DNA from: Flavobacterium sp. UBA7680
GTDB lineage: Bacteria; Bacteroidota; Bacteroidia; Flavobacteriales; Flavobacteriaceae
Direction of reading: 5' to 3'
DNA length: 64,000 nt
Assembly: GCF_002482975.1 (NCBI RefSeq)
Contig: NZ_DLHA01000028.1
Location: 289,235-353,234 of the forward strand
The notes under the pieces are model-generated. The model was not told the DNA's origin. It was given only the letters and a program-made list of their open reading frames with translations, and did no database searches. The position numbers were made by a program, and so were the translations under genes. This document shows, piece by piece, positions 48,956 to 56,735 of the stretch. How positions within the stretch are numbered: the stretch's first letter is position 1; every line of letters begins with the position of its first letter.

Positions 48956-51900
48956 ATGAAATTGTTTTTGGATATTCATTTTATTGCTAAGGTTAAAAAA
49001 TTTTCATTAGCAATTATAACTTTAACATTTATTTATTCTTGTGCCACACATAAGGCGCAATACGGAAAAAATGTTAGCGCTAACGAAACAGAAAACGCAA
49101 CAGATACAATAAAAATTGCCCACACCTTTTATCTTGTTGGAGATGCCGGAAATGCTGATCAAGAGCAGGCACAGCAAACACTTGAACTTTTACATCAAAA
49201 GCTTAAAAAAGCGAGTAAAAAATCGACTTTACTTTTTTTAGGAGACAACATTTATCCTAAAGGTTTTCCTACTGACAATGGTGATGATAAAGCTTTGGCA
49301 GAAACGAAACTAACAAACCAGTTAAAATTAGCGAAAGGCTTTAAAGGAAAAACAATTTTTATTCCCGGAAACCACGATTGGTACAGCGGTATAAAGGGTT
49401 TAGAATTACAGGCAGATTTTGTAACAAAAAGTTTAAACGATAAAAAAGCTTTTCTCCCAAGAAAATCGTGCCCAATTGAAGATGTAAAAATTGATAGCAT
49501 TACAACGTTAGTAACTATTGACAGCGAATGGTTTCTGGAAGATTGGGACAATCACCCTACCATAAATGATAATTGCGACATAAAAACGAGAGAAGATTTT
49601 TTTAAAGAACTGGAAAGCATCTTAAACAAAAATCAGGAAAAAACAGTTGTTTTAGCGATTCATCATCCTTTATTAACTAATGGAAGTCACGGCGGTCAAT
49701 ATTCATGGGAAAAACAATTATTTCCATTAGAGAAAAAAATCCCGCTTCCGGTAATTGGATCTTTCATTAATTTATTGAGAAAAACATCTGGAGTAAGTCC
49801 GCAGGATCTTCAAAATAAACAATATACCATTTATGCAAAACGAATAAAGACGCTTTTGCAAAAGCAGCGAAATGTAATTGTAGTTTCCGGACACGATCAT
49901 AACTTACAGTATATCAGCAAAGAAAATATTCAGCAGATTATCAGCGGCGCCGGATCAAAATCGGAAGCCGCAAGAGCTATAAATCCATTTGATTTTTCGT
50001 ATGGCGGAAACGGTTATGCAGCTTTAACTTTATACAAAAGCGGCGACGCAAAAGTTTCTTTTTACGGAAATGAAAACAATAAAGAAAAACTGCTTTTTGA
50101 ACGTGAAATTATAAAAGCAAAAGAAATCAACTGGGCATCGGATATTTCGAATAATTTCCCTTCAAGAATTACAACTTCTATCTATTCAACAAAAATGACA
50201 GATAAAAGTATGTTTCACAGATTTCTTTTCGGACAGCATTACAGAAAGTATTACAGCATGCCTATAGATGTTCCAGTCGCAACTTTAGATACTTTAAAAG
50301 GCGGTTTAAAACCTATTCGTGAAGGCGGCGGGCATCAATCTGTTTCATTAAGAATGTCAGATCCAAAAGAACGTGAATACGTAATGCGCGGCATGAAAAA
50401 AAGTGCTTCGGTATTTTTACAATCTGTGGCTTTTAAAGATCAATATGTGGTAAATGATTTTGAAGATACGTATACAGAAAGTTTTTTATTTGATTTTTAT
50501 ACGACTTCGCATCCATATGCTCCATTTGTAACGGGCAGTATGTCAGACAAAATTGGTCTTTTACATACCAATCCTGTTTTATATTATATTCCAAAACAAA
50601 AAGGTTTAGGCGAATTTAATGCGGGTTATGGAGATCAATTGTATATGATTGAAGAAAGACCCGCTGATAATCATTTAGACGCTAAAAACTTTGGAAATCC
50701 GAGTAATATTATCAGTACAGATGATATGATGATGAATCTTCATAAGGACGAAAAATATTCTGTTGACGAAAAAGAATATATAAAAGCGCGTTTATTTGAT
50801 ATGTTGATTGGAGACTGGGACCGTCACGCTGATCAATGGCGCTGGGCTGAGTTTAAAAAAGACGGTAAAGTTATTTACAAACCAATTCCTAGAGACAGAG
50901 ATCAGGCGTTTGCAAAATATGATGGTGCGCTGCTTTCAATTTTAATGAACATTCCGGCATTGCGTCACATGCGCACTTTTAAAGATAAAATTGGCAATGT
51001 AAAATGGCTGAGCAGGGAACCTTATCCTATGGATTTGGCTTTTCTAAAAACGGCTGAAGAAAAAGACTGGATTGAACAAGCAAAGTTTATTCAGGATAAT
51101 TTATCTGACAGCGATATTGAAAATGCTTTTAAAGCGATGCCAAAAGAAGTTCAGGACGGAACGGTTGACGATATTATTCGAAAATTGAAAATTCGAAAAA
51201 GAGACCTTCAAAAATATGCCGAAAAATATTCTGATGTTTTGAGTAAAACGGTTATGATTGCCGGAACAGATAAAAAAGACCGATTTGTTTTAAATCACAA
51301 CAAGAAAAAAAGTATTGAAATTCAAGTTTTCAGGGTGAAGAAAGAAGGCGATGAATTGGTTTATACCAAAACGGTAAACGATGCTAAAACCAAAAATTTA
51401 TGGATTTATGGTTTAGATGATAATGATGTTTTTGAAGTAAAAGGCGATCAAAAATCGAGAATTAAAGTTCGTTTAATTGGTGGTCAAAACAATGATACGT
51501 ACAATATTGAAAACGGAAGAAAGGTTATTGTTTACGATTTTAAATCAAAAGAGAATACGTATAACTTAGATTCTAAAACTCAAACACAGTTAACTGACGA
51601 TTACGATGTTAACCAATATAATTTTCAAAAACCAAAATACAATGTTGTTTCTGGTTTGCCAAATATTGGTTTTAATCCGGATGATGGTGTGAAATTGGGC
51701 GTAAATGTAAATTATACGGTAAATAATTTTAAGCAGAATCCGTACACGCAAAGACATGTTTTAAATGCTTTTTACTATTTCGCTACCGGAGGTTTAGAAT
51801 TTAATTATGTCGCGCATTTCCCTGGGTTATTAGGAAAATGGGTTATTGATGTTGAATCACTTTATACCACACCAAATTTTGCGATGAATTATTTTGGTTA

Positions 51901-52684
51901 CGGAAATGAATCTCAATATAATGATGATTTAGGAATGGATTATAACCGTGTCCGAATCAGAAAATTTAATGCTTCGACTGCCATTCGCCACGTTGGACGA
52001 TATGGAAGTGAGTTTAGTGTTCAGCCAATTTTCCAAAGAATGACGGTTGAAGAAACCGAAGATAGATTTATCAACATTCCGAATATTGTAAATCCTGATA
52101 TATTTAACAGTCAGAATTACGGAAGTTTAAAAGTAAAATATCTTTTCAAAAATTCTGATTTTGCTGCAAAACCAACTTTAGGAATGTATTTTATGATTGC
52201 GGGAACCTGGACAACGAACTTAGATGATACTAAGAAAAATTTTCCAACGCTTGAAAGTGTTTTAGGTTTTACACATAAATTGGATCATAACGGAAAACTG
52301 GTTCTAGCAACTTATGTAAAAGGGAAAGCTATTTTAAATAATAATTACGAATTTTATCAAGGTGCGACTTTAGGCGGTGATACGGATTTGCGCGGTTTTA
52401 GAAATGAACGCTTTTTAGGAAGTTCTTATTTCTCTCAAAGCTCTGATTTGCGTTTGAGTCTGGGTAAAATCCGTAAAACGATTGCTCCTTTTACCTACGG
52501 AATTTTAGGTGGTTTTGATTACGGAAGGGTTTGGCTTGATGGTGAAGATTCTAAAAAATGGCATCAGGATTACGGTGGTGGACTTTGGCTAAATGCAATT
52601 AATGTTTTAACGGCCAGAATCTCTTATTTCAAATCTCCTGATGAAGTTGGGAGAGTTATTTTTGGAGCAGCTTACAGTTTCTAG
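48956..52684 (+). CDS. Calcineurin-like phosphoesterase fused to a kinase-like region and an outer membrane barrel
   Basis: 1242 residues. An N-terminal lipobox-like signal (LTFIYSC) precedes a calcineurin-like phosphoesterase (about residues 55-330: LVGDAGN, FLGDNIYPKG, IPGNHDWYSG, AIHHPLL, VVSGHDHN). The middle region (about 440-720) has GGGHQSVSLRM, then YVMRGMKKSA, then LIGDWDRHADQWRW and IPRDRDQAF, an order that recalls kinase-like folds (phosphate loop, Lys, catalytic Asp, metal Asp). The last 340 residues form a BamA/Omp85-like barrel with a terminal Phe. The phosphoesterase and barrel calls are good; the kinase-like call is inference. It is 27 nt from, and divergent to, the HD-PycTM gene. 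Confidence 0.85.
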   Translation: MKLFLDIHFIAKVKKFSLAIITLTFIYSCATHKAQYGKNVSANETENATDTIKIAHTFYLVGDAGNADQEQAQQTLELLHQKLKKASKKSTLLFLGDNIYPKGFPTDNGDDKALAETKLTNQLKLAKGFKGKTIFIPGNHDWYSGIKGLELQADFVTKSLNDKKAFLPRKSCPIEDVKIDSITTLVTIDSEWFLEDWDNHPTINDNCDIKTREDFFKELESILNKNQEKTVVLAIHHPLLTNGSHGGQYSWEKQLFPLEKKIPLPVIGSFINLLRKTSGVSPQDLQNKQYTIYAKRIKTLLQKQRNVIVVSGHDHNLQYISKENIQQIISGAGSKSEAARAINPFDFSYGGNGYAALTLYKSGDAKVSFYGNENNKEKLLFEREIIKAKEINWASDISNNFPSRITTSIYSTKMTDKSMFHRFLFGQHYRKYYSMPIDVPVATLDTLKGGLKPIREGGGHQSVSLRMSDPKEREYVMRGMKKSASVFLQSVAFKDQYVVNDFEDTYTESFLFDFYTTSHPYAPFVTGSMSDKIGLLHTNPVLYYIPKQKGLGEFNAGYGDQLYMIEERPADNHLDAKNFGNPSNIISTDDMMMNLHKDEKYSVDEKEYIKARLFDMLIGDWDRHADQWRWAEFKKDGKVIYKPIPRDRDQAFAKYDGALLSILMNIPALRHMRTFKDKIGNVKWLSREPYPMDLAFLKTAEEKDWIEQAKFIQDNLSDSDIENAFKAMPKEVQDGTVDDIIRKLKIRKRDLQKYAEKYSDVLSKTVMIAGTDKKDRFVLNHNKKKSIEIQVFRVKKEGDELVYTKTVNDAKTKNLWIYGLDDNDVFEVKGDQKSRIKVRLIGGQNNDTYNIENGRKVIVYDFKSKENTYNLDSKTQTQLTDDYDVNQYNFQKPKYNVVSGLPNIGFNPDDGVKLGVNVNYTVNNFKQNPYTQRHVLNAFYYFATGGLEFNYVAHFPGLLGKWVIDVESLYTTPNFAMNYFGYGNESQYNDDLGMDYNRVRIRKFNASTAIRHVGRYGSEFSVQPIFQRMTVEETEDRFINIPNIVNPDIFNSQNYGSLKVKYLFKNSDFAAKPTLGMYFMIAGTWTTNLDDTKKNFPTLESVLGFTHKLDHNGKLVLATYVKGKAILNNNYEFYQGATLGGDTDLRGFRNERFLGSSYFSQSSDLRLSLGKIRKTIAPFTYGILGGFDYGRVWLDGEDSKKWHQDYGGGLWLNAINVLTARISYFKSPDEVGRVIFGAAYSF

Positions 52685-52797
52685 GTTCAGAGGGACAAAG
52701 GTTCAAAGGTTCAAAGGTTTTTGCCACGAATTACACCAATTTTCACTAATTTCTATTTAAATATAATTCGTGGAAATTAGTGTAATTCGTGGCAAAC
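52684..52797. repeat. Octamer quartet (F15) joined to an F9b inverted repeat
   Basis: Four octamers (GGTTCAGA, GGGACAAA, GGTTCAAA, GGTTCAAA) start at the last base of the stop codon. TTGCCACGAATTACACC then begins an inverted repeat ending GTGTAATTCGTGGCAA near 52797. It lies between convergent genes. Confidence 0.82.
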
Positions 52798-52800
52798 TTT

Positions 52801-53661
52801 TTATTTCAACTTAAATTCGTATACATTCCCTCCTATTTTGTTTGTTTTTTCGTCGGCTACGAGTAAGGTGTTGTTGTCTTTAAAAACTATGGCTTCTTTT
52901 TGAGAAAAGTGATTTAGGCTTATTTCGGTTTGGGTTCCTTTGTGGAATAAATCTCCTTTGAAACCTTTAAATAAAACTATTTTATCGTGACTTAATAAAA
53001 CTACTTTTTTTCCATCAGGACTTATCGTTGCGCTTGTTAAAACGCAGTGATTGTAATTACTGCAGGTTTTAAACTCTCCTATTTTAAGGGCTTTTTGAGT
53101 TCCTTTTGCATTTTTGATTTTGTAGATAAAAGCAGTTCCGTCAAAACCTTTACTTCGGTTTTTGGTAAAAAGATAAAAATAACCGTTGAGTTCAAAGAAA
53201 CCTTCAACATCGTAGAATAATTCTTTTTTCTTCGGAGGAAATTCGGTTTGTTCCGGATACGAGAATGAGATTTTATATTCGGCGGAAGCCACATCTTTAT
53301 TCAGTTGATTTTTAGCCACTTTATAAATACACAAATCTCTGCGTTCGTTATCGTTATTTCCGAAATCACCAATGTAAATATTTCCGGTTTTATCTTTGGT
53401 AATATCTTCCCAGTCCACATTTGTGGCATTTGAGATTGTAATTGTCTTTTCTAATTTTCCTTTAGAATTGATCGCATAAATTGCATTTTTATTTCCGCTG
53501 TCTTCCAAAGTGTAAATCAAATTTGTTTCTGGGAAATAAGCAATTCCCGAAACTTCTTTTAATTTCTTCGGAAGCGAATAAAGCGTTTTCAAATCATCAC
53601 CAGATTGTTGCTGACAAGCTAATAAAACAATAGAAACAGCTACTAAAAAAGACTTTTTCAT
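52801..53661 (-). CDS. Lipoprotein with a beta-propeller-like body, unknown function
   Basis: 286 residues from ATG 53661; a longer frame to 53685 adds eight residues before the signal peptide. The lipobox is VLLACQQQ. The body has repeated blades: LKEVSGIAYFPETNLIYTLED, DWEDITKDKTGNIYIGDFGNN, FYDVEGFFELNGYFYLFTKN, ATISPDGKKVVLLSHDK and KEAIVFKDNNTLLVADE, resembling the SdiA-regulated/esterase-like phytase group. Periplasmic or surface lipoprotein; substrate not known. Confidence 0.78.
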   Translation of the reverse strand: MKKSFLVAVSIVLLACQQQSGDDLKTLYSLPKKLKEVSGIAYFPETNLIYTLEDSGNKNAIYAINSKGKLEKTITISNATNVDWEDITKDKTGNIYIGDFGNNDNERRDLCIYKVAKNQLNKDVASAEYKISFSYPEQTEFPPKKKELFYDVEGFFELNGYFYLFTKNRSKGFDGTAFIYKIKNAKGTQKALKIGEFKTCSNYNHCVLTSATISPDGKKVVLLSHDKIVLFKGFKGDLFHKGTQTEISLNHFSQKEAIVFKDNNTLLVADEKTNKIGGNVYEFKLK

Positions 53662-53677
53662 AAGATTGATTTTTTTT

Positions 53678-53801
53678 AAAACCATATAAGTTATATAAGA
53701 AAATTTAAGTTTTGCTTTGTGGATATAACTTGTATTGATTTTTTAAATCATATAAGGAATTCACGTTTTGCTTTAATGAACTTATATAACTTATATGGTT
53801 T
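53678..53801. repeat. Inverted repeat, family F12 copy 2
   Basis: The arm ACCATATAAGTTATATAAG at the left is matched by its reverse complement at 53781-53801. The spacer contains two more degraded versions of the same word. The arms are identical to those at 2256-2335. Confidence 0.85.
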
Positions 53802-53807
53802 AACCTT

Positions 53808-54860
53808 TTAAACTAAGTTTGTGTTTTTAAAATTACGGATAATGAATTCAAAAGCGGCCTGCATGATGTGTCCCATTGATCTTGCGTTTTTAAACTTCAT
53901 ATCGTTTGTGTATCGGTACAATTCCATTTTTAATTGGTTTAAATGTTCCTCTGTCGAAATGGTATCGTGACACATTATATTCAATAATTTCTTAATTCTG
54001 TTTTCGGCAGAATGGATTCGTTTTGCGAGAATTGCTCTTTCTTCATCTTTATATTGAATGATCGAACGTTCTTCCAGTTTCTCTTTAATCAGCTGAATCA
54101 TCGGAGAGTTTTCTTTAAAAAACTGCGGACGATATACTTTGAAATTTCCTTCGTAACATTGCTGATCGAAATCGATTGGACGAATTTTATAAACTACCTG
54201 ATCAAAATCATGAATTGGTACAATTACATAATTATATGCTCTCATATCGCCCAAAAGCCTGATCATACAGCGTTCGTTAAATTTAACGAATTCTTTGGCG
54301 ATTTGCGCTTTCTCCATTTCGGTACATTTATCGAGCAGCGTATCCATAAAAACATCGCCGGGAATCCCAATAATATGTTCTTCGATTAAAGTGTCATTAT
54401 AAACTAAAAAGTTGATTTTATCCGGCGATAGAATATCTTCTAATTCTAATCCGTAAATCCTTGAAGCATCGGCTTTTTTAATATAAAAGTGAACGTAATT
54501 ATCGTTGAGAATATTACGGACTTTAATTCTAAAGGGTTTTGAATTTCCAAAAGTACAATAGTCGATGGCATCAATATTTAGAAACTGAATAATCTCGCTA
54601 TTTCCATCAGAATGCAAAAGCGAATAGATTTTCTTTAAATTGAGGTCAATTTCATTTCTTTCAAATTCATTGTAATAAACCCGAATCCACAGTGTATCGG
54701 TTTCGTTTTTATCATAAACATTAACCGAACCTGAAAATCGCAATAAGTCATCATAAAACACAGATACTTTCGATATACGCTCGTATCTGTCTAAATAACT
54801 TAAAAGTGGCTGTGTTAAAGGAAAAGAAGGTTTCTTTAACACCATCAACGGTTCGCTCAT
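53808..54860 (-). CDS. Conserved protein with a possible kinase-like core, unknown function
   Basis: 350 residues, no signal peptide or membrane segment. The central part reads RLLGDMRAYNYVIVPIHDFD (about residues 200-220) and then KIRPIDFDQQCYEG (about 226-239). The spacing of an Asp/Asn motif and an IDFD motif resembles kinase-like folds such as HipA, CotH or PI4K types, where they bind metal and ATP. A Gly-rich loop is not evident, so this is weak. The C-terminus is helical (KRIHSAENRIKKLLNIMC). I do not recognise a named family; I believe homologues occur across Flavobacteria. Confidence 0.7.
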   Translation of the reverse strand: MSEPLMVLKKPSFPLTQPLLSYLDRYERISKVSVFYDDLLRFSGSVNVYDKNETDTLWIRVYYNEFERNEIDLNLKKIYSLLHSDGNSEIIQFLNIDAIDYCTFGNSKPFRIKVRNILNDNYVHFYIKKADASRIYGLELEDILSPDKINFLVYNDTLIEEHIIGIPGDVFMDTLLDKCTEMEKAQIAKEFVKFNERCMIRLLGDMRAYNYVIVPIHDFDQVVYKIRPIDFDQQCYEGNFKVYRPQFFKENSPMIQLIKEKLEERSIIQYKDEERAILAKRIHSAENRIKKLLNIMCHDTISTEEHLNQLKMELYRYTNDMKFKNARSMGHIMQAAFEFIIRNFKNTNLV

Positions 54861-54877
54861 TTTGAATATCTTTATTA

Positions 54878-54885
54878 CAAATTTA
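54878..54885 (-). promoter_or_regulatory. Putative -7 promoter element
   Basis: On the minus strand this reads TAAATTTG, matching TAnnTTTG, 17 bases before the start of the gene at 54860. Confidence 0.45.
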
Positions 54886-54967
54886 CATCAATAAGATGAT
54901 AAAAATAAATTTGACGTAACAATATAGAATTTGAATCGTCATACTAAAAACTAAAACCGAAATAAAT

Positions 54968-55876
54968 TTGGAAACCATCCTTACCATTCAGAATCTCAGT
55001 AAAAGATACGGGCGCATTCAGGCGCTTAAAAATGTATCTTTTAGCATACAAAAAGGCCACGTATACGGAATACTGGGCCCTAACGGAAGTGGAAAATCGA
55101 CCACTTTAGGAATTGTTTTAAATGTTGTAAACAAAACATCAGGCGATTATAAATGGTTTGACGGAAATGTACAAACACATGAAGCTTTGAAAAAAGTTGG
55201 TGCTATAATCGAGCGTCCGAACTTTTATCCGTACATGACTGCCGAAGAAAACCTAAAATTGGTTTGTAAAATTAAAAGCATCAATTATTCTAAAATTGGA
55301 GAAAAGCTTGATCTTGTTGGTTTATCTGAAAGAAAAAACAGCAAATTCAGTACTTTTTCTTTAGGAATGAAACAGCGTTTAGCAATTGCATCGGCACTTT
55401 TAAACGATCCTGAAATTTTAATTCTTGATGAACCTACAAATGGTTTAGATCCGCAGGGAATTCACCAAATTCGAGATATTATTAAAGAAATTGCCTCACA
55501 GGGAACTACAATTTTACTGGCTTCGCATTTATTAGACGAAGTCGAAAAAGTTTGTTCTCACGTTGTTGTTTTGCGAAAAGGCGAAGTTTTATATTCTGGT
55601 TCTGTGGATGGAATGTCTGCAAATGAAGGTTTCTTTGAAATTTCTTCAGATGATAATCTGGCGCTGAAATCTGCTTTACACAGCCATCAGGCCGTTGCAG
55701 AAGTTAAGGACGAAGATGGAAAAGTTTTGGTTTACTTAAAAGCCGATTTATCTGCTCAGGAATTGAATCAGTTTTTATTTTCAAAAAATATTATTTTAAG
55801 TCATTTGGTCAAACGTAAAAATAGTTTGGAAGCCCAATTTTTAGAATTAACAAAAAATACAAATCCAAAAATCTAA
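54968..55876 (+). CDS. ABC transporter ATP-binding protein
   Basis: 302 residues from a TTG start at 54968 (METILTIQNLSKRYG); no ATG fits. Walker A is GPNGSGKST, the signature is FSLGMKQRL, and Walker B is LILDEPTNGLDP with the switch His in LLASHLLDE. This is the ABC-2/bacitracin-exporter type, usually paired with the permease that follows 7 nt later. Cargo unknown. Confidence 0.93.
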   Translation: METILTIQNLSKRYGRIQALKNVSFSIQKGHVYGILGPNGSGKSTTLGIVLNVVNKTSGDYKWFDGNVQTHEALKKVGAIIERPNFYPYMTAEENLKLVCKIKSINYSKIGEKLDLVGLSERKNSKFSTFSLGMKQRLAIASALLNDPEILILDEPTNGLDPQGIHQIRDIIKEIASQGTTILLASHLLDEVEKVCSHVVVLRKGEVLYSGSVDGMSANEGFFEISSDDNLALKSALHSHQAVAEVKDEDGKVLVYLKADLSAQELNQFLFSKNIILSHLVKRKNSLEAQFLELTKNTNPKI

Positions 55877-55883
55877 CTAAGCC

Positions 55884-56720
55884 ATGAAAAGACTTATCTC
55901 TATAGAATTGCAAAAAATCTGGTTGAATAAAGCCAGTCGTATTTTAACTTTAACCTATTTCATTTTACTTTCATTTATAGCTTTAATCGCTTCTATCAAG
56001 TTTGATATAGGGCCATTTAAATTTCACTTAGCCGAAATGGGAATTTTTAATTTTCCTTTCATTTGGCATTTTAATACTTTCGTTGCCGCTTTTCTTAAAT
56101 TTTTCCTAGCAATTGTAATTGTTTCCATGATGGCAAACGAATACAGTTATGGAACATTAAAACAAAACTTAATTGACGGTTTAAGTAAAAAAGAATTCAT
56201 TTTATCTAAATTTTTAACGGTAGTTGTTTTTGCATTATGCTCTACAATTTTCGTTTTTGTAATGAGCTTACTTCTTGGTTTAAGCTTTTCTTCTTACAAT
56301 GAATTTGATGTCATTTTCATGGATTTAGACTATTTGTTAGCCTTTTTTATAAAACTGTGCGGGTTCTTTTCTTTCTGTTTATTCCTTGGAATTTTGGTAA
56401 AACGTTCTGCTTTTGCTTTAGGTTTTTTATTAGTCTGGAGCATTCTTGAAGGCATAATAAAAGGGATTCTTGTTTTTAGAATTTTCCCAAACAGTAATAC
56501 CGGTGATTACATTATGCAGTTTTTTCCATTAGAAGCAATGTCGAATCTAATCATCGAACCTTTTTCGAGATTATCAGTAATAAAAAGTATAGGAACTCAA
56601 ATTGGTGTAGAAAATACCAAAGATTATAGTGTACACTACCTTGCAATTCTGATTGTTGCAATCTGGGTATTTTTATTTGTATATTTTTCTTACAAATTAT
56701 TAAAAAATCGGGATTTATAG
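55884..56720 (+). CDS. ABC-2 type transporter permease
   Basis: 278 residues with six membrane segments. An amphipathic N-terminus (KRLISIELQKIWLNKASR) and the conserved EYSYGTLKQNLIDGLSKKEFILSK cytoplasmic loop are typical of ABC-2 permeases next to such ATPases. It acts as a homodimer with the preceding ATPase. Export role is inferred. Confidence 0.9.
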   Translation: MKRLISIELQKIWLNKASRILTLTYFILLSFIALIASIKFDIGPFKFHLAEMGIFNFPFIWHFNTFVAAFLKFFLAIVIVSMMANEYSYGTLKQNLIDGLSKKEFILSKFLTVVVFALCSTIFVFVMSLLLGLSFSSYNEFDVIFMDLDYLLAFFIKLCGFFSFCLFLGILVKRSAFALGFLLVWSILEGIIKGILVFRIFPNSNTGDYIMQFFPLEAMSNLIIEPFSRLSVIKSIGTQIGVENTKDYSVHYLAILIVAIWVFLFVYFSYKLLKNRDL

Positions 56721-56728
56721 TATATTTG
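56721..56728 (+). promoter_or_regulatory. Putative -7 promoter element directly before the T9SS cargo gene
   Basis: TATATTTG matches TAnnTTTG, ending eight bases before the ATG at 56736, so the leader would be only a few bases. It directly follows the permease stop codon. Confidence 0.4.
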
Positions 56729-56735
56729 TTATACT

